From contig CM069597.1 in assembly GCA_035771175.1 (NCBI GenBank), positions 47,995,991 to 48,059,990 of the forward strand: a stretch of DNA of 64,000 nucleotides. Reading direction: 5' to 3'. This DNA is from Paratinospora sagittata. Its lineage: Eukaryota; Streptophyta; Magnoliopsida; Ranunculales; Menispermaceae. Below, piece after piece: positions 9,110 through 19,779 of this stretch (position 1 is its first letter; the number at the start of each line of letters is the position of its first letter). The notes under the pieces were generated by a model. It had not been told where the DNA came from, made no database searches, and was given only the letters and a program-made list of their open reading frames with translations. The translations under genes and the position numbers were made by a program.

Positions 9110-10135
9110 AATCCACTACATCGTGAATAGCGCGCAACAAAGCAAGTGAACAGGCGACAGCGCATGAACAGCGCGTGACAGACTGACAGCGTGCGTGACA
9201 GGCGTGAACAGCTAGACAGCGCGTTGGGCACAGAGCTACGCATTGGGCAGCGTGCGTGAACAGTGATTTATGAACAGCATTTTGTGCACAGTGTTTTGTG
9301 AACAGTAGTTTGTAAACAGTGCGCATGTGGTGAAGCATGCGCGTGGTGAAGCGTGTGCACTGGTGAGGCGTGCGGTTGGTAAATAACCCACGTGGTGAAG
9401 CGTACACTTGGTGAACAGTATACGTGGTGAAGCGTGCTCGCAGTGATGCGTGCGCGTTGTGAAGTGTGCTCGCGGTGATGCGGGCGCGCGGTGAAGCGTA
9501 CGCTTGGAAAAGCGTATGTGATTAGTGAAGTGTGCGCGCAGTGATGCGTGCGCGTTGTGAAGTGTGCTCGCGGTGAAGCGTGCGCACTGATGAGGCGTGC
9601 GGTTGGAGAACAACGCACGTGGTGAAGCGTACACTTGGTGAACAGTGCACGTGGTGAAGCGTGCTCGCAGTGATGCGTGCGCGTTGTGAAGTGTGCTCGC
9701 GGTGAAGCGTGCGCACTGGTGAGACGTGCGGTTGATGAACAACGCACGTGGTGAAGCGTGCTCGCAGTGATGCGTGCGCGTTGTGAAGTGTGCTCGCGGT
9801 GAAGCGTGCGCACTAATGAGGTGTGCGGTTGGAGAACAACGCACGTGGTGAAGCGTACACTTGGTAAACAGTGCACGTGGTGAAGCGTGCTCGCAGTGAT
9901 GCGTGCGCGTTGTGAAGTGTGCTCGCGATGAAGCGTGCGCACTAGTGAAGCGTGAGCTTGGTGATTAGTGCTCGCGTTGTGAAGCGTGCTCGCGGTGATG
10001 CATGCGCGTTGTGAAGCGTGCGCTTAGTAAAGCGTACGTGATTAGTGAAGCGTGGGAGCGGTAAAGCGTACGTGATTAGTGAAGCGTGCGAATGGTGAAG
10101 CGCGCGTGGTGAAGCACGCGTCAGTCGGCGTTGTG
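9110..10135. repeat. GC-rich minisatellite inside the LTR element
   Basis: About 1 kb is built from short GTGAAGCGTGCGC-like words. A higher-order unit begins with CAGTGATGCGTGCGCGTTGT at 9441, 9539, 9668, 9765 and 9894, with alternating periods of 98, 129, 97 and 129 bp; the short form lacks one roughly 32-bp block. Long minus-strand open frames rich in His, Arg, Thr and Ala across it (for example 9236-9844 and 9268-9942) come from the repeat having few stop codons, and I do not call them genes. Confidence 0.9.
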
Positions 10136-10150
10136 CATTCCTCAAAATCC

Positions 10151-10193
10151 GTTTTTTTTTTTTTTTTTCCACGAAAAAAAAAAAAAAAAAAAA
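10151..10193. repeat. Poly-T / poly-A inverted tract
   Basis: A T-run of about 18 is separated by CCACG from an A-run of about 21, so the region can form a perfect AT hairpin 80 bp before the 3' LTR. Confidence 0.9.
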
Positions 10194-10260
10194 TCGGGAA
10201 AAGCGAACTTTGAGTTTCTTCTCTGCAAGTTGGGCGTTCAGAATCTTCACGCTCCAACTT

Positions 10261-10269
10261 AAGGGAGGG
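10261..10269 (+). other. Polypurine tract
   Basis: AAGGGAGGG abuts the 3' LTR, as needed to prime plus-strand DNA, and it defines the LTR start at 10270. Confidence 0.9.
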
Positions 10270-10409
10270 TATTACGATATTACGGAACATGTTTCCTGAT
10301 AACATTCCTGATAACATGTTTCCTGTTTTTAAGGCTTTGAATTTTGTAATAGATATATATATTTGATGTTGTGAATGAAAATGAAACAAGATTGAGAAAG
10401 AATTTAACA
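10270..10409 (+). repeat. 3' LTR
   Basis: 140 bp, identical to the 5' LTR except for two substitutions (LTR positions about 25 and 108). Confidence 0.95.
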
Positions 10410-10744
10410 CGAGGGGATAGCCATAAAAGAAGGATTGCGTCTAGCACTGGATACATGGTGCCATCCCATCGTGATAGAATCAAATTCACTAACGGTGGTT
10501 AATCTTCTCAATTCAAAAAGTTCATCACGCCTTGAGATTGATAACCATCATCAAAGATATTAACGACATGATTACTCAAACTTCAATTCGGGGAATCATG
10601 CATGTGCCTAGATTGGTTAACTCAGTCACTCATTCAATTGCAAAGTTTGGTTTGTCTATTGATGATTTCATTGTATGGATAGAAGAGGTCCCCCAATGGC
10701 TGGACAATGCAGTCTATTTGGATTTTATATCTCCTTCTTTTTAA
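10410..10744 (+). pseudogene. LINE RNase H domain, C-terminal part
   Basis: This resumes the RNase H domain after the LTR element. One frame reads GIAIKEGLRLALDTW, then VIESNSLTVVNLLNS, the second half of the RNase H fold including the catalytic D/N region. A frame change near 10550 leads to HVPRLVNSVTHSIAKFGL and a stop at 10742-10744; the RxxNxxxHxxA segment is the usual C-terminal motif. Confidence 0.85.
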
Positions 10745-11498
10745 TTTAATCTATTCATCTTTCTCTCAAAATAAATAAATATATATATATATATATAATT
10801 TTACAACATTAAATCAAATCAAATGCAAAATGTTATTATAAAATTAGGGAACAGAAATCATCTTTTTGGATTCAGATGCTCCTCATCCAACAGCCGTCCG
10901 ATCCGAAGTTCACTAGGACCCACTCCGTACTCTACGTAAGTTTTATTTTAACGTCTTCAGTCCATTCCTCTACAACCCACCTTCATTGAACTGTAATACG
11001 CCTTTGCCTACAATTGCCACGTGTTAGTGCATCAAAGTTAGGTGGGCCCAAGAAGGTGATATAGACATCTGCATCAACGAGTAAACGTTGTTATCCCTCT
11101 GACTTCTATATGCTCTCTCTGAGTCTTCTAGAACATTTCTTCAATCCAAACAGGTCTTTGTTCAGAGCTCTTTCGTTTGGTCGTCTTCGTTTGAAAACCC
11201 TAGCTACAGATTCTTTATCCACTTGAAGCAAATCTATTTTAGGGTGAGTTTCTTGTCTTTAAGATCGATCTGTCGAAAGTTTTTAGAATCTAAGAATTAT
11301 AATGCTTTGATCCGTCTTGTTGATGTTTGATAGTGCAAATTCAGTTTATTTAATTCGATAGATAGATTGATCCGTTTAGTAAGACATATATCTTGTTTAA
11401 TTCGAGTGCTTGCTTTCTTGATTCAAGTAGTTTCGTTGCTGTCAGAGAGTAAAAGAGGAGGTGGTGGGAGGTGATCAGTGATCAATTCATCTTGAACA
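10745..11498. other. LINE tail, TWD1 promoter and 5' UTR
   Basis: The left part is the AT-rich LINE tail. Further right are TGGGCCC-type site II elements near 11043 and a G-box at 11018. A 5' UTR exon seems to begin near 11130. A splice donor at about 11243 (GGTGAGTTTC) and an acceptor before 11460 suggest a 5' UTR intron. Confidence 0.5.
11018..11023. promoter_or_regulatory. G-box (CACGTG) upstream of TWD1
   Basis: CCACGTGT lies about 480 bp before the TWD1 ATG, near a TGGGCCC site. It is a candidate bZIP/bHLH site from motif identity only. Confidence 0.4.
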
Positions 11499-14400
11499 AT
11501 GGAGGATTTGCCGGATCAGAAAATTCAATCAGACGGTAATCTATTGCATTTTGCGGTTTTTTAGAAATTTTTATTGCGTTTGATTCCATCGAATGATAAA
11601 TTATTACTGATCATCTACTCTCTGCTGCAATCATTTTTGTTTTGATGAGTGAAATTGCGTCCGTGTTTCTTGTCAATTAAAAAAAAAGAAAAAAGAAAAG
11701 CATTTGTATGCTTCAATTCAATGATGATCCGTGTATGGCATATCTCAAAAGTTGATTCAAGGTTATGATGCTGCTGGGACTGATTTTTGTTCATTTAAGC
11801 CACCCCTCATAGGGTTGGTAAAATGCGTTATTGAATTGAGTTTTGTTTAGGTACTTGTAAATGGTGCTCTTGTTCTAAGGCATAACTAGAATTACCATAC
11901 TCTTCCAGTTCCAGGGGCAGTTGGTGATGATGAAATTGTTGCTGAAAATGCTGCATTTGTTCATGGGGAACCTCCACAAGATGCTAAAGGTCCCCCTAAG
12001 GTTGACTCCGAAGTGGAAATCCTCCATGAGAAAGTCACAAAGAAAATCATCAAGGAAGGTCATGGTCAGAAACCAACAAAGTATTCGACATGCTTTTGTA
12101 AGTGACCATCACTTAATTCTTTTGTTGATACGATAGATTCAATTTTTTGTGCTACTTTTAGTTCATTTTGTTCCAATAGAATCGTATATTGATGCTATAT
12201 TAGAAAGTTGATGTATGTGTGTGTGTGTATGTGTGTACATATTTCTTCAAAGGAATCAAAAACCTATGATCAAAGGATATATTTAGTTATACCTTATCCT
12301 GTAGAACTAAGCAATGCACGCTTTTTTTCCTCTGGGTCATATTGAACTTTATATTGGTTATCCTAGTTGAAAAGTCATAGTTTGAAGTTCTGAAAAATGA
12401 AAATATAGATAAAGAAAAGGTTTAAAAGTGAATGAGGTGTAGTTGAGGCGACCTTGAATTGAAAATTCGCTGAAGTTTTGTTGAATTTTGAATTTTTTAG
12501 TTATTGAATTGTTAATTGAATTTAAACCAAAAATATAATATTCCCCAAAAGTTTCTTATTCTTCATTTTTTCTTAAAGTCTTTGAACTGAATGCATAGAA
12601 GAGGTGTTGTGAATAGTACCATGGGCAATATCGTGAGTAATACCGCCATCCTCTTCTCTTATTCTTTTTTACTTATCAATTTATCATAAATAAGCGACCA
12701 ACTCAAATCACACAATGAAGATGTTCAAGTTATTTAAACTATTTCTAACACTCAAAAAAAAAAAAAAGAAAAAGAAAAATTAATTTGAGGTTAGTAATTT
12801 CCCAAACTCACAAAATAAAAACCTATTGAAATGTTTTTCTTCTTAAGGAAATTGAAAAAAAAAATGTTGCAAACTTCAATTTTATTGGATAGTGTCCTTA
12901 ACTCAACTAATAAAAATATCATGGTAGGAGTTAAGCTTATTCTTGTATGAAATGGGTAGAAACTAGCGAATAAACTCAACTACTCAACTCAACTAAGCCT
13001 TTTCCCAGTTACATGGGATCAACTAATAAAATATCATGGTAGGAGTAAATTATATGTTACTAAGTAACCGAATACAATATCATGGTCAGCTAATAAAATA
13101 TCATGGTAGAAACTAGCGAATAACTTAATACAAAAAAAGGTTACTCAATTGAAAAATAAAATATTATGGTATGAATAAATTATATGTTAATTAATTGATA
13201 AATCTCCAATATGTGCTTAAAAATATTTATTGATTCCATAATCACTAATTCACCATTAAAACTCAAGTTATAAAATAGTTTATGGTACACAAAGTATGAA
13301 TTTCTCTAAATTATTGTCTTGGAAAACATATTATATTAAGTGTATAACCACTCTTATTCTAAGATTTCCTATACATTATATGAATTTGTCTAACTCACAG
13401 ACAATGTTTTCAAGATGTCGACTAGGCTATTTCTACATCTAATTACCTTGGCAAGCTGTGGTTCTTGTTTGTAACTTTAAAAAATTTTAAAGCACTAAGC
13501 AACTACTCTAAAAACATTTTTAAAGAGTTATTAAAAGGATATATGTACGTTTCTTCCATTTTTATCTTTTATTTTCTTACAAATACATAGATTGAAACCC
13601 AAATTGCTTGTTTGTTTTAAAAATCAACATGTTATGTTTTTATAACTACTCCATTAGCAAATGAGTCAGGTGGTATCACCATGCTTTAAGGTTTTTATTT
13701 CAAAATTGCCATTTTTGAAATGTTTTTACATATAAGTTTTTTAAGTTTCAAAACCTTCGAAGTGTATATTTTGTGCTAAATATGATATATCTATATTATG
13801 TGTTAATGTTCACCATATAGGCAATGCAATTCATTTAACTTTTACTGTTTGGCAATGCAGAAATGGCCCCACATTAGTTAGGTAAATTGCTTGGTTTTCA
13901 CCTTATGAGTTAAGACATTTATAACACCACATACAACTAAAAATTCTCTAATGTGATTATTTTTGTTCTCCAAGTCAAATTGGAAATTTTCAAATATATT
14001 CCAAATTTATGGAACCAAAGTTTAAGGTGCAGTGAAATTACAAATCCTTGGAGACAATTTTTCTTTTAGAGGCAAAGTGGAAGCTTGGAGGCACTACAAG
14101 CTGTAAACCTCCTTTTCGCAATTGATCCAAAAATTAAAGATGTCTCAGATAATAAAATTAGAAAAACTGATATACCTTTGAAAATAATATCATGAGGGCC
14201 GAAACAAAGTCTACTCATAAACATATTACTAAATCATCTGGTTTCATTTTCAGTGAGATGCACGTATTTTATTTTCATCTCTTGTATCAAAAATGTTAGC
14301 TGGTGGACTATTAATGAGTGAAAACTTGCATTTTACTCCATATCTATTTTATCCATTGGAAGGTCTATAATAATGTAAAAAGAGATTGTCTCTTAAGAAG

Positions 14401-17400
14401 GTTTTGTGTACCTGAGTAATTTCCTCCCTTGCGATAGTGCACTACCGAGCATGGACTGAAAGCACCCAACACAAGTTTGAAGACACGTGGCAAGAGCAAC
14501 GACCAATTGAAATGGTTCTAGGAAAAGGTACTTAACTTTTTTGCTCAAATTTGTTTTCTTTTTCTTTTAGTCTTCTTGTTTTAGCTTAAATATTTTTATA
14601 TAATGCATGGTTGTTAACTATAGATTCATGAAAAACATCACTAAGTCAGGCTGTTGTTAAGAATATGCAATTAATGTATGGATGTTGGTTTGCCGCTGAT
14701 TACGAACTAGTTATATTTTGTTATTGGATGCTACATGGTTAATTCCAAGAATTTGCTAAGAAGAACTAAAAAGTAAAATTGTATTTATGGGCTTGGAAAC
14801 ACAATTTATATCTGTGGCATGGTGAAGTGGACTCATACACTTTATAAGATTTAGTCTTGAAGCAGTACCAGTTATATGGCTGAGGAGGCAACTTTAGGCA
14901 CTCTTTGTTAATATATTTCCTAACCTTCTGCTTGCAATATCCTCTTTGTCATCAACCGATTACAAGGCCAAAAAGAGTGCTATTTCATGAATGTCTAGAA
15001 AATAAACATGTAAATAACAAGTTCTGTGTTGGAGTGAATGGAGGCCCCCTCTCTTGCATTGTTTTTAAAGGTATTGAGCTTTGTTTCCAACTTGCTATGG
15101 GCTCATCCCAATTGCTTGTCGTTGTTCAAGGCATTCAATAACTCATATGCATTGTACATCTTCAAGCATTGTGGATGCTGTGTCATGTGGTTATGTTAGT
15201 TGTAGCAAGTTGCGATGGTTTAGCAATTCTTTCCACCCCCCCTCCTTTAAACATCCTTCTACCGTTTGAGAATTGATTAAATAATGATAAGCCGTATCAT
15301 TTATTATATCATATTGATAATAACATATCTGAAAATTTTTCATGGTTTCTTTCCTTAAATTCCCTTCTTTCCAACCCCCCCGCGCATAAAAAAAAAAAAA
15401 AAAAAAGAGAAATAAAGGCACGCAAGAGAGAGTTAGCTACCATACCTCCACATTTCAAAAGATTGCTACTTTTCAAATTAAGGAGTTGTTTCCCATAACA
15501 CATAATGGCAACTGGTTTTATACGATGGGCTTGGAATCTACAAAAGCAGATTGTTGTATACCATAATTTTCAATTCAAAGTTGGGTGATTATTCAGGAAT
15601 AAGGAATCTCAAATCTGAGTTAACTAGTTTTTCTTTGAGTCCTTTTCCTGCGTCTATCTCTATAATACAAACTAATGCTAAGCTTAGTGAGAGAACTCTC
15701 CCTTTGCCAAACTGTATTTCTGGTGGATTTATAGAACTATAACTTGAAGAAGTTCGACTAAAGGGAGCAATATGGATCTTTCAGCGTAAGTGCAGCTGTG
15801 CCTTTCCCTCTTTTAAGATGACATTGTTTTTTTGTCGGAGGAAATAACATGCATCTTCAGCAAAAGGACTGATTTGCCTTTTCCTCTATTAGGAGCTTGC
15901 TCATTCATTTCAGTAGAAACTCCAATATAATATAAGTATACAATTACTGTAATGACACTACCATGAAGTGTTAGACAAAAGGAGCTGTATCATACTCTAT
16001 GGTGTATAAAAAATCATGTGAGTTAGAGAATTTATTTAGATAAGCGGATCTGCATTAAAAGCATATAATTAATAGTAAAAAAATGCCAGCTCCCAAAAAT
16101 GAGAATAATTGATTAAATATGCTTACTTTGGAAGAATAGTTGTCATGTCTGTGACATTTGGCACGTGTTTTAGTTTGAGACTGCTATATCCTGCAAAGCT
16201 TAGAAATAGAAGTGCACTTTTAATGTGCTTTTAACATTGATATATCAAATATAATGTCTATTTATTTTTCTTATTTTGTGACAGAAAAAACTGAGATGAC
16301 TGGGCTTGCAATTGGAGTGTCAAGCATGAAGGCTGGTGAACGTGCATTGATGCATGTAGGTTGGGAGTTAGGATATGGCAAAGAGGGGAGCTTTTCTTTC
16401 CCAAATGTTCCACCAATGGCAGATCTTCTATATGAAGTTGAACTTATTGGATTTGATGAAACTAAAGAAGTAAGTTATGACAGAAAAATCTCATGTATTC
16501 GCTCATTCCTTAGTTTGAACTGTCATCCTCTTATATCTTCTAACACAGTTCTTTTTTTTCTTTCTTTTTTTCTTTTCTTTTTTTTTTTTTTTCTTTTTTT
16601 TTTTGTCTTCTGAATTTGTGCTGCTTAAGCATTCTTAAGGTGCCAACTTAAGTCTTGAGTCTCTCATGGAGCACCATTAGAATTTTAAGGATATTTAGTT
16701 CAAACAATTGCGTGGTTCATATGATTAGGGATTCAATTGTTGGATCCTAAAGGTCATCAAGCTTTTCCATATTTAATGAAAATGACTAGACAAGCTATGT
16801 TGAATTCTTAATGTGCAATATAGATGCATTATTCTAGTATTCTACAATAATAGTTAGTTATTGAAAAATGATCTTGTTGTTTTCTTAATGTTGCTGAAAA
16901 TAAAATCATGTAGAGTAGTTAGTTATTCAGTTTATGACGGGAGCGGGAAAATTGAAATATGACCTCTGATGCTATATAAACGTAATAATATAAATGCCTG
17001 TTAGGAATTAGGCCTGCCCTTCTATCTTATAATTCACATTTACAATAATAAAAATGTTTTAAGTATTACTTTTTCATAATCTAATTGTTCTTTCATTTTA
17101 TTTAAACTATATGCAAATGCAAATTATTTTTTAATAGGATTTGTAGCAAAGTACTGTGTGTTCTTTGAATAGTCAGACAAAAAAATTGGTGGATTTAGGG
17201 ATAGCTACTAGCAGAAGAGGTATAATTGAATACTATATTAGTTTTTCAATGAGTTAGATCCTCTACAGGATCTAAATTTTATAAGTTATACATGCTCATT
17301 TATGCTGTGCAATGCCAAAAATTGGTTAAAACACCGTTACCTTTTTTTAAAAGGTTGGATGAGTTCATTTGTTTAGGTGACTGGGTCTTTTGTTTTATTT

Positions 17401-18752
17401 TTATCTATATCATTATAGCTGTGGACCATAGGATTTCAATGGCACTCTCTTCATTACTTTTTCCAGGGAAAAGCTCGTAGCGACATGACCGTGGAGGAAA
17501 GGATTGGGGCAGCAGATCGAAGAAAGATGGAAGGAAATGTTCTCTTCAAGGATGAAAAGCTAGAGGAGGCCATGCAACAGTATGAAATGGTTACAATTTT
17601 TTTTTTCTTTTTCTTTTCATTAAATCATCTCCTGTGGTCATTAAATGTTGATTCTTCTGCACCTGTATGCTAATGTTTCTTCATCTATTTAGGCAATTGC
17701 CTACATGGGGGATGATTTCATGTTCCAGTTAATGGGTAAGTACAGGGACATGGCCCTGGCTGTGAAGAACCCGTGTCATCTCAACATGGCAGCTTGTTTG
17801 ATAAAGCTAGAACGATACGATGAAGCCATTGGACAATGTAGTATTGTAAGTACATGGTGTAGTTAGTAGTTACTTATGTCTAAGTTTCTATGTTTTCATC
17901 AGTTTTTAAAGGCATTACATAACCGACTTGAAAACTTCTGTTCTATATCCATCTGAGCTCTGACAATCCATTATTTGATGGAAAGAGTGAGCCTTTGCAC
18001 CTTTCATACAACTTAAAACTCCATAGAGCCTTTCCCCAACTAACCACATGGGGTTGGTTATCTGAATCCGTTTCTTCAATTCTACTCTATCAAGGGCTCA
18101 ATCTTCAGTTCCATACAAATTGTCTCATCTTTCTTAACTATATCTATCTAATTATTTTAGATCTTCCTCTTTCTCTAGCGCTACACTTAATAGTTAAAGC
18201 GTCGCTCTTTCTAACTAGAACATGTATAATCTTTATTATATGTGTCCAAACTATTTTAATTGATTCTTACTCATTTTATCTACAATTCGGGTTTACCCTG
18301 GCATTTCCCTGATGTTGCCCGTTTCTTTTGCATTCCATTATCTATCTGTGGTTATAAACAAAATATTCATCCTTGAGTGTTAAACTTCGACTCCTAATCC
18401 ATAATCCTTCATGGGCTTACAGGTGTTGGGTGAAGATGAAAACAATGTCAAAGCATTATTTAGAAGAGGAAAAGCTAGAGCAGCACTTGGTCAGACAGAT
18501 TCTGCTCGCGAAGACTTCTTGAAGGCCCGTAAATATGCACCAGAAGACAAGGCCATCACAAAGGAGTTACGCTCTTTAACTGAACATGACAAAGCTGTTT
18601 ACCAGAAGCAAAAGGAGATCTACAAGGGAATTTTTGGACCGAGGCCTGAACCCCAGCTCAATCAGAAGAAAAATTGGCTCATCCTTGTTTGGCATTGGCT
18701 GGTAGCACTATTCTGTCGCATTTTTAAGCTCGAGAAGCAAAAACCAAATTGA
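11499..18752 (+). CDS. TWD1: Immunophilin TWISTED DWARF 1 (FKBP42)
   Basis: Seven coding exons: 11499-11535, 11909-12097, 14438-14527, 16285-16469, 17467-17589, 17693-17845 and 18423-18752, giving 368 residues (Arabidopsis TWD1 has 365). An FKBP-like domain occupies about residues 45-165 (KYSTCFLHYRAW, GERALMHVGWELGYGKEG, FPNVPPMADLLYEVELIGF). A three-repeat TPR follows at about 175-300 (RRKMEGNVLFKDEKLEEAMQ, NPCHLNMAACLIKLERYDEA, ALFRRGKARAALGQ), then a basic linker and a C-terminal membrane anchor (NWLILVWHWLVALFCRIF). In known plants this protein lacks normal prolyl isomerase activity and chaperones ABCB auxin transporters to the plasma membrane, working with HSP90 through the TPR. Introns 2 (2.3 kb) and 3 (1.8 kb) hold only AT-rich DNA and transposon relics. 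Confidence 0.95.
11792..11850 (+). mobile_element. RTE-type LINE 3' tail relic (TWD1 intron 1)
   Basis: CATTTAAGCCACCCCTCATA followed by GGGTTGG and a TTG-rich end resembles the 3' end of plant RTE LINEs (CATGTAGCCGACCCCACYTA... GGCTTTGTTGTTG). Short and diverged. Confidence 0.45.
12900..13200. repeat. Local repeat cluster in TWD1 intron 2
   Basis: AATAAAATATCATGGTAGGA recurs at about 12910, 13026, 13092 and (diverged) 13158, and AGAAACTAGCGAATAA recurs at about 12958 and 13108. A stretch near 12975-13010 (CTCAACTAAGCCTTTTCCCA) resembles an antisense RTE LINE tail, so the cluster may be rearranged around a LINE relic. Confidence 0.6.
14528..16284. other. TWD1 intron 3, no gene seen
   Basis: AT-rich intron with C-runs near 15235 and 15377, the latter followed by a 19-A run. 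The small open frames in it have no recognisable family. Confidence 0.6.
17990..18320 (-). mobile_element. RTE-type LINE 3' region, antisense (TWD1 intron 6)
   Basis: CCTTTCCCCAACTAACCACA, TGGGGTTGGTTATCTGAATC and, further on, TGTGTCCAAACTATTTTAAT match, in reverse, the conserved end of plant RTE LINEs (RLRWFGHV coding segment, then tail). The plus-strand open frame across it is not a gene. Confidence 0.65.
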
Positions 18753-19779
18753 ACTCAACTTGATGTTATCTGCACGCAATGAGTAAGAAGAAACTCGCCA
18801 CTTTTGTTTTATTCCAAGTAACTTATCAAAGCCAATGAGCAGTTGTTTGAGACAAACTGTTGTTTATTGTATTAATCTCTAATTGATGTCAAGATTCAAA
18901 TGATTCGAATATGATTTTGGAAGCTTCAAATGGTTTTGATATGGTTTGCTTCTGCATTGTGGCAGTTGCTTGGAACCTAGCATTCTATATATTATTGAAT
19001 CAGTATCCCCTGCTTCTGTTGCAATTATGATGGTAATAAGGTAAAACATTATTATCTTTTTAGCTTGTATTTGAGGAAAGATCAAGTAAATTTATTATGA
19101 TAAAGATTTGTTGGTTAACAATTTGTGTGGCCAAAGCTAGTTAAAGAAGCCTTTATTTGTTTCAGAATATAGAGTTCTGGGCCTTAGTTATTTTTGTCCT
19201 GGGAAAGAAAGCAAATGTAACCTGCAAGACTGTCCCTGCATTCAAGAGAGGGGGATGATAGAACAAAAGAACTATGGATGAACCCGACTCGTTGCAGAAA
19301 ATTTTTATTTTTTATTTCAACTCTCAAATAATTATATTTATAACTTACATAAAATAACTATTTAAGTTGTATCATTTTGATAGTTTAATTAATATGGAAA
19401 ATAAATGAGTTCTTGGCCTAGTTGAAACTAAGAATTCAAAGAATGCAAAAAGGTGTTTGGTTTTAAGAGGATTTAAAATTAATTTTTGAAAATAAAAACA
19501 AAAAAACAATTTTAATTTTCCAGCCATGGTTTTCCTCACTTTTTCAACTGAGTTTGATGGAGCTTCTTCTGTAAAGGAAAGAACCCCTTTTTCATTTAAA
19601 ACTCAGATTTTAATCTACTACATTACATACATGTGCTCAACTCAATGAAAATATTTGAATTTCAGGTACCACATCAGTTTAAATTTTGGAGTACTATCTC
19701 AACTACCTCTACATGGAACTAGTTGCAAGGGAAATGAGTCCTTTCCCATTATACAAAAACTCAGATTTTATTGTTTTAT
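18753..19779. other. Convergent intergenic region, TWD1 and TOP2 3' UTRs
   Basis: TWD1 (+) and TOP2 (-) converge here with 1027 bp between stop codons. Apart from presumed 3' UTRs I see nothing but AT-rich DNA. Confidence 0.6.

Larger units (their letters stand above)
7768..10409 (+). mobile_element. Non-autonomous LTR retrotransposon carrying two host-gene fragments
   Basis: Two 140-bp LTRs (7768-7907, 10270-10409) differ at only 2 positions. They are flanked by the 5-bp duplication CGAGG (7763-7767, 10410-10414). A primer-binding site TGGTATCAGAGC complementary to initiator tRNA-Met directly follows the 5' LTR, and a purine tract AAGGGAGGG directly precedes the 3' LTR. No gag, protease, integrase or reverse transcriptase is encoded in the 2362-bp interior, so it was mobilised in trans. 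Small LTRs and lack of genes fit the TRIM class, though it is longer than most. The interior holds an antisense phosphatase fragment, a sense eL6 fragment and a GC-rich minisatellite. High LTR identity implies a recent insertion. Confidence 0.95.
5844..10744 (+). mobile_element. 5'-truncated plant LINE (L1 clade, RNase H-bearing) with two nested insertions
   Basis: Reverse transcriptase, zinc-knuckle and C-terminal RNase H segments lie in order on the plus strand, as in plant L1 elements that acquired an RNase H domain. The LINE is split by a 211-bp insertion at 7278-7488 and a 2642-bp LTR element at 7768-10409. It ends with a stop at 10742-10744 followed by an A/T-rich tail with (AT)n at about 10780-10797. 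I found no convincing target-site duplication for the LINE itself. Confidence 0.85.

Noticed and set aside
9236..9942. Long minus-strand open frames (about 200 residues) rich in His, Arg, Thr and Ala
   Set aside because: They follow directly from a tandem repeat that lacks stop codons in that frame; no start context, family or expression signal supports a protein.
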